Origin: Actinomycetota bacterium
GTDB taxonomy: Bacteria > Actinomycetota > Acidimicrobiia > Acidimicrobiales > GCA-2861595
Direction: 5' to 3'
DNA length: 5,121 bases
Assembly: GCA_016781225.1 (NCBI GenBank)
Contig: JADDQT010000065.1
Location: 1-5,121 of the forward strand
In this document: piece by piece, positions 5,006-5,121 of the stretch
Layout: each line of letters opens with the position of its first letter
Position numbering within the stretch: position 1 is the first letter of the stretch
Program-made: the position numbers and the translations under genes
The notes under the pieces: generated by a model
Told to the model about the DNA's origin: nothing
Seen by the model: the letters and a program-made list of their open reading frames with translations, nothing else
Databases searched by the model: none

Positions 5006-5121
5006 ATGCGAGTGAACGATCCGCTCTGTTATGTCTGCGAGCGCCAGGAAGGCCTGGTCACCCGGGCCCAGGGGTTGAGCGCCGGGATGAGCGACGCCCA
5101 GGTGGACCGGCGATTGCGCGC
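5006..5121 (+). CDS. AbiEi-antitoxin-type N-terminal domain protein, partial
   Basis: The start of a gene that continues beyond the right edge; 38 complete codons are visible. The sequence ERQEGLVTRAQGLSAGMSDAQVDRRLR matches the winged-helix N-terminus shared by AbiEi-type antitoxins of type IV toxin-antitoxin systems and by many actinobacterial proteins that carry a DUF559 endonuclease-like domain further on. The missing C-terminus would decide between these. The start is ATG 5006 or GTG 5012 (third codon). The GGGGG at 5000-5004 is spaced better for the GTG. Residues 8-11 are CYVC, a CxxC pair in a position where family members usually have Ala-rich sequence. No partner toxin can be seen within the window. 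Confidence 0.65.
   Translation, partial: MRVNDPLCYVCERQEGLVTRAQGLSAGMSDAQVDRRLR

Overview
The window is GC-rich, GTG starts are common, and a TANNNT motif close upstream of a GTG gives a leaderless-type start. Together with the protein families present, this points to a high-GC actinobacterium. An Acidimicrobiia-like lineage is my guess from family resemblance; no rRNA or other taxonomic marker is visible.

Layout: positions 1-1451 (minus strand) hold a Ser/Thr protein kinase, followed in another frame by a transmembrane helix and a DUF11 ectodomain that runs off the left edge. The two parts read as one receptor-like kinase carrying two apparent 1-nt frameshifts, one near each end of the kinase ORF. 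Upstream of it (also minus) is a hairpin at 1595-1628, then a lipoprotein substrate-binding protein of the branched-chain amino acid type (1648-3000) with a 51-residue Thr-rich tail. A GC-rich divergent intergenic region (3001-3132) separates this from a plus-strand run: larE (3133-4011), a NIL-domain protein overlapping it by 4 nt (4008-4247), and a DUF2993/LmeA-like exported protein 12 nt further on (4260-4895). After an intergenic stretch with a perfect 12-bp inverted repeat and a small palindrome, a gene with an AbiEi-antitoxin-type N-terminal domain starts at 5006 and runs off the right edge.

How the genes may work together: LarE and the NIL protein are probably translationally coupled. 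Both families have links to sulfur transfer, so they form a candidate sulfur-handling module. No larB, larC or lactate racemase lies in the window. The substrate-binding protein has no transporter genes beside it. The kinase and the binding protein share a strand, but the hairpin between them suggests separate transcription units. I found no RNA genes, CRISPR array, transposase or clear attachment site. Nothing here is convincingly a new system. The most unusual items are the doubly frameshifted kinase-DUF11 gene, the larE-NIL pair, and the hairpin region before the AbiEi-like gene.
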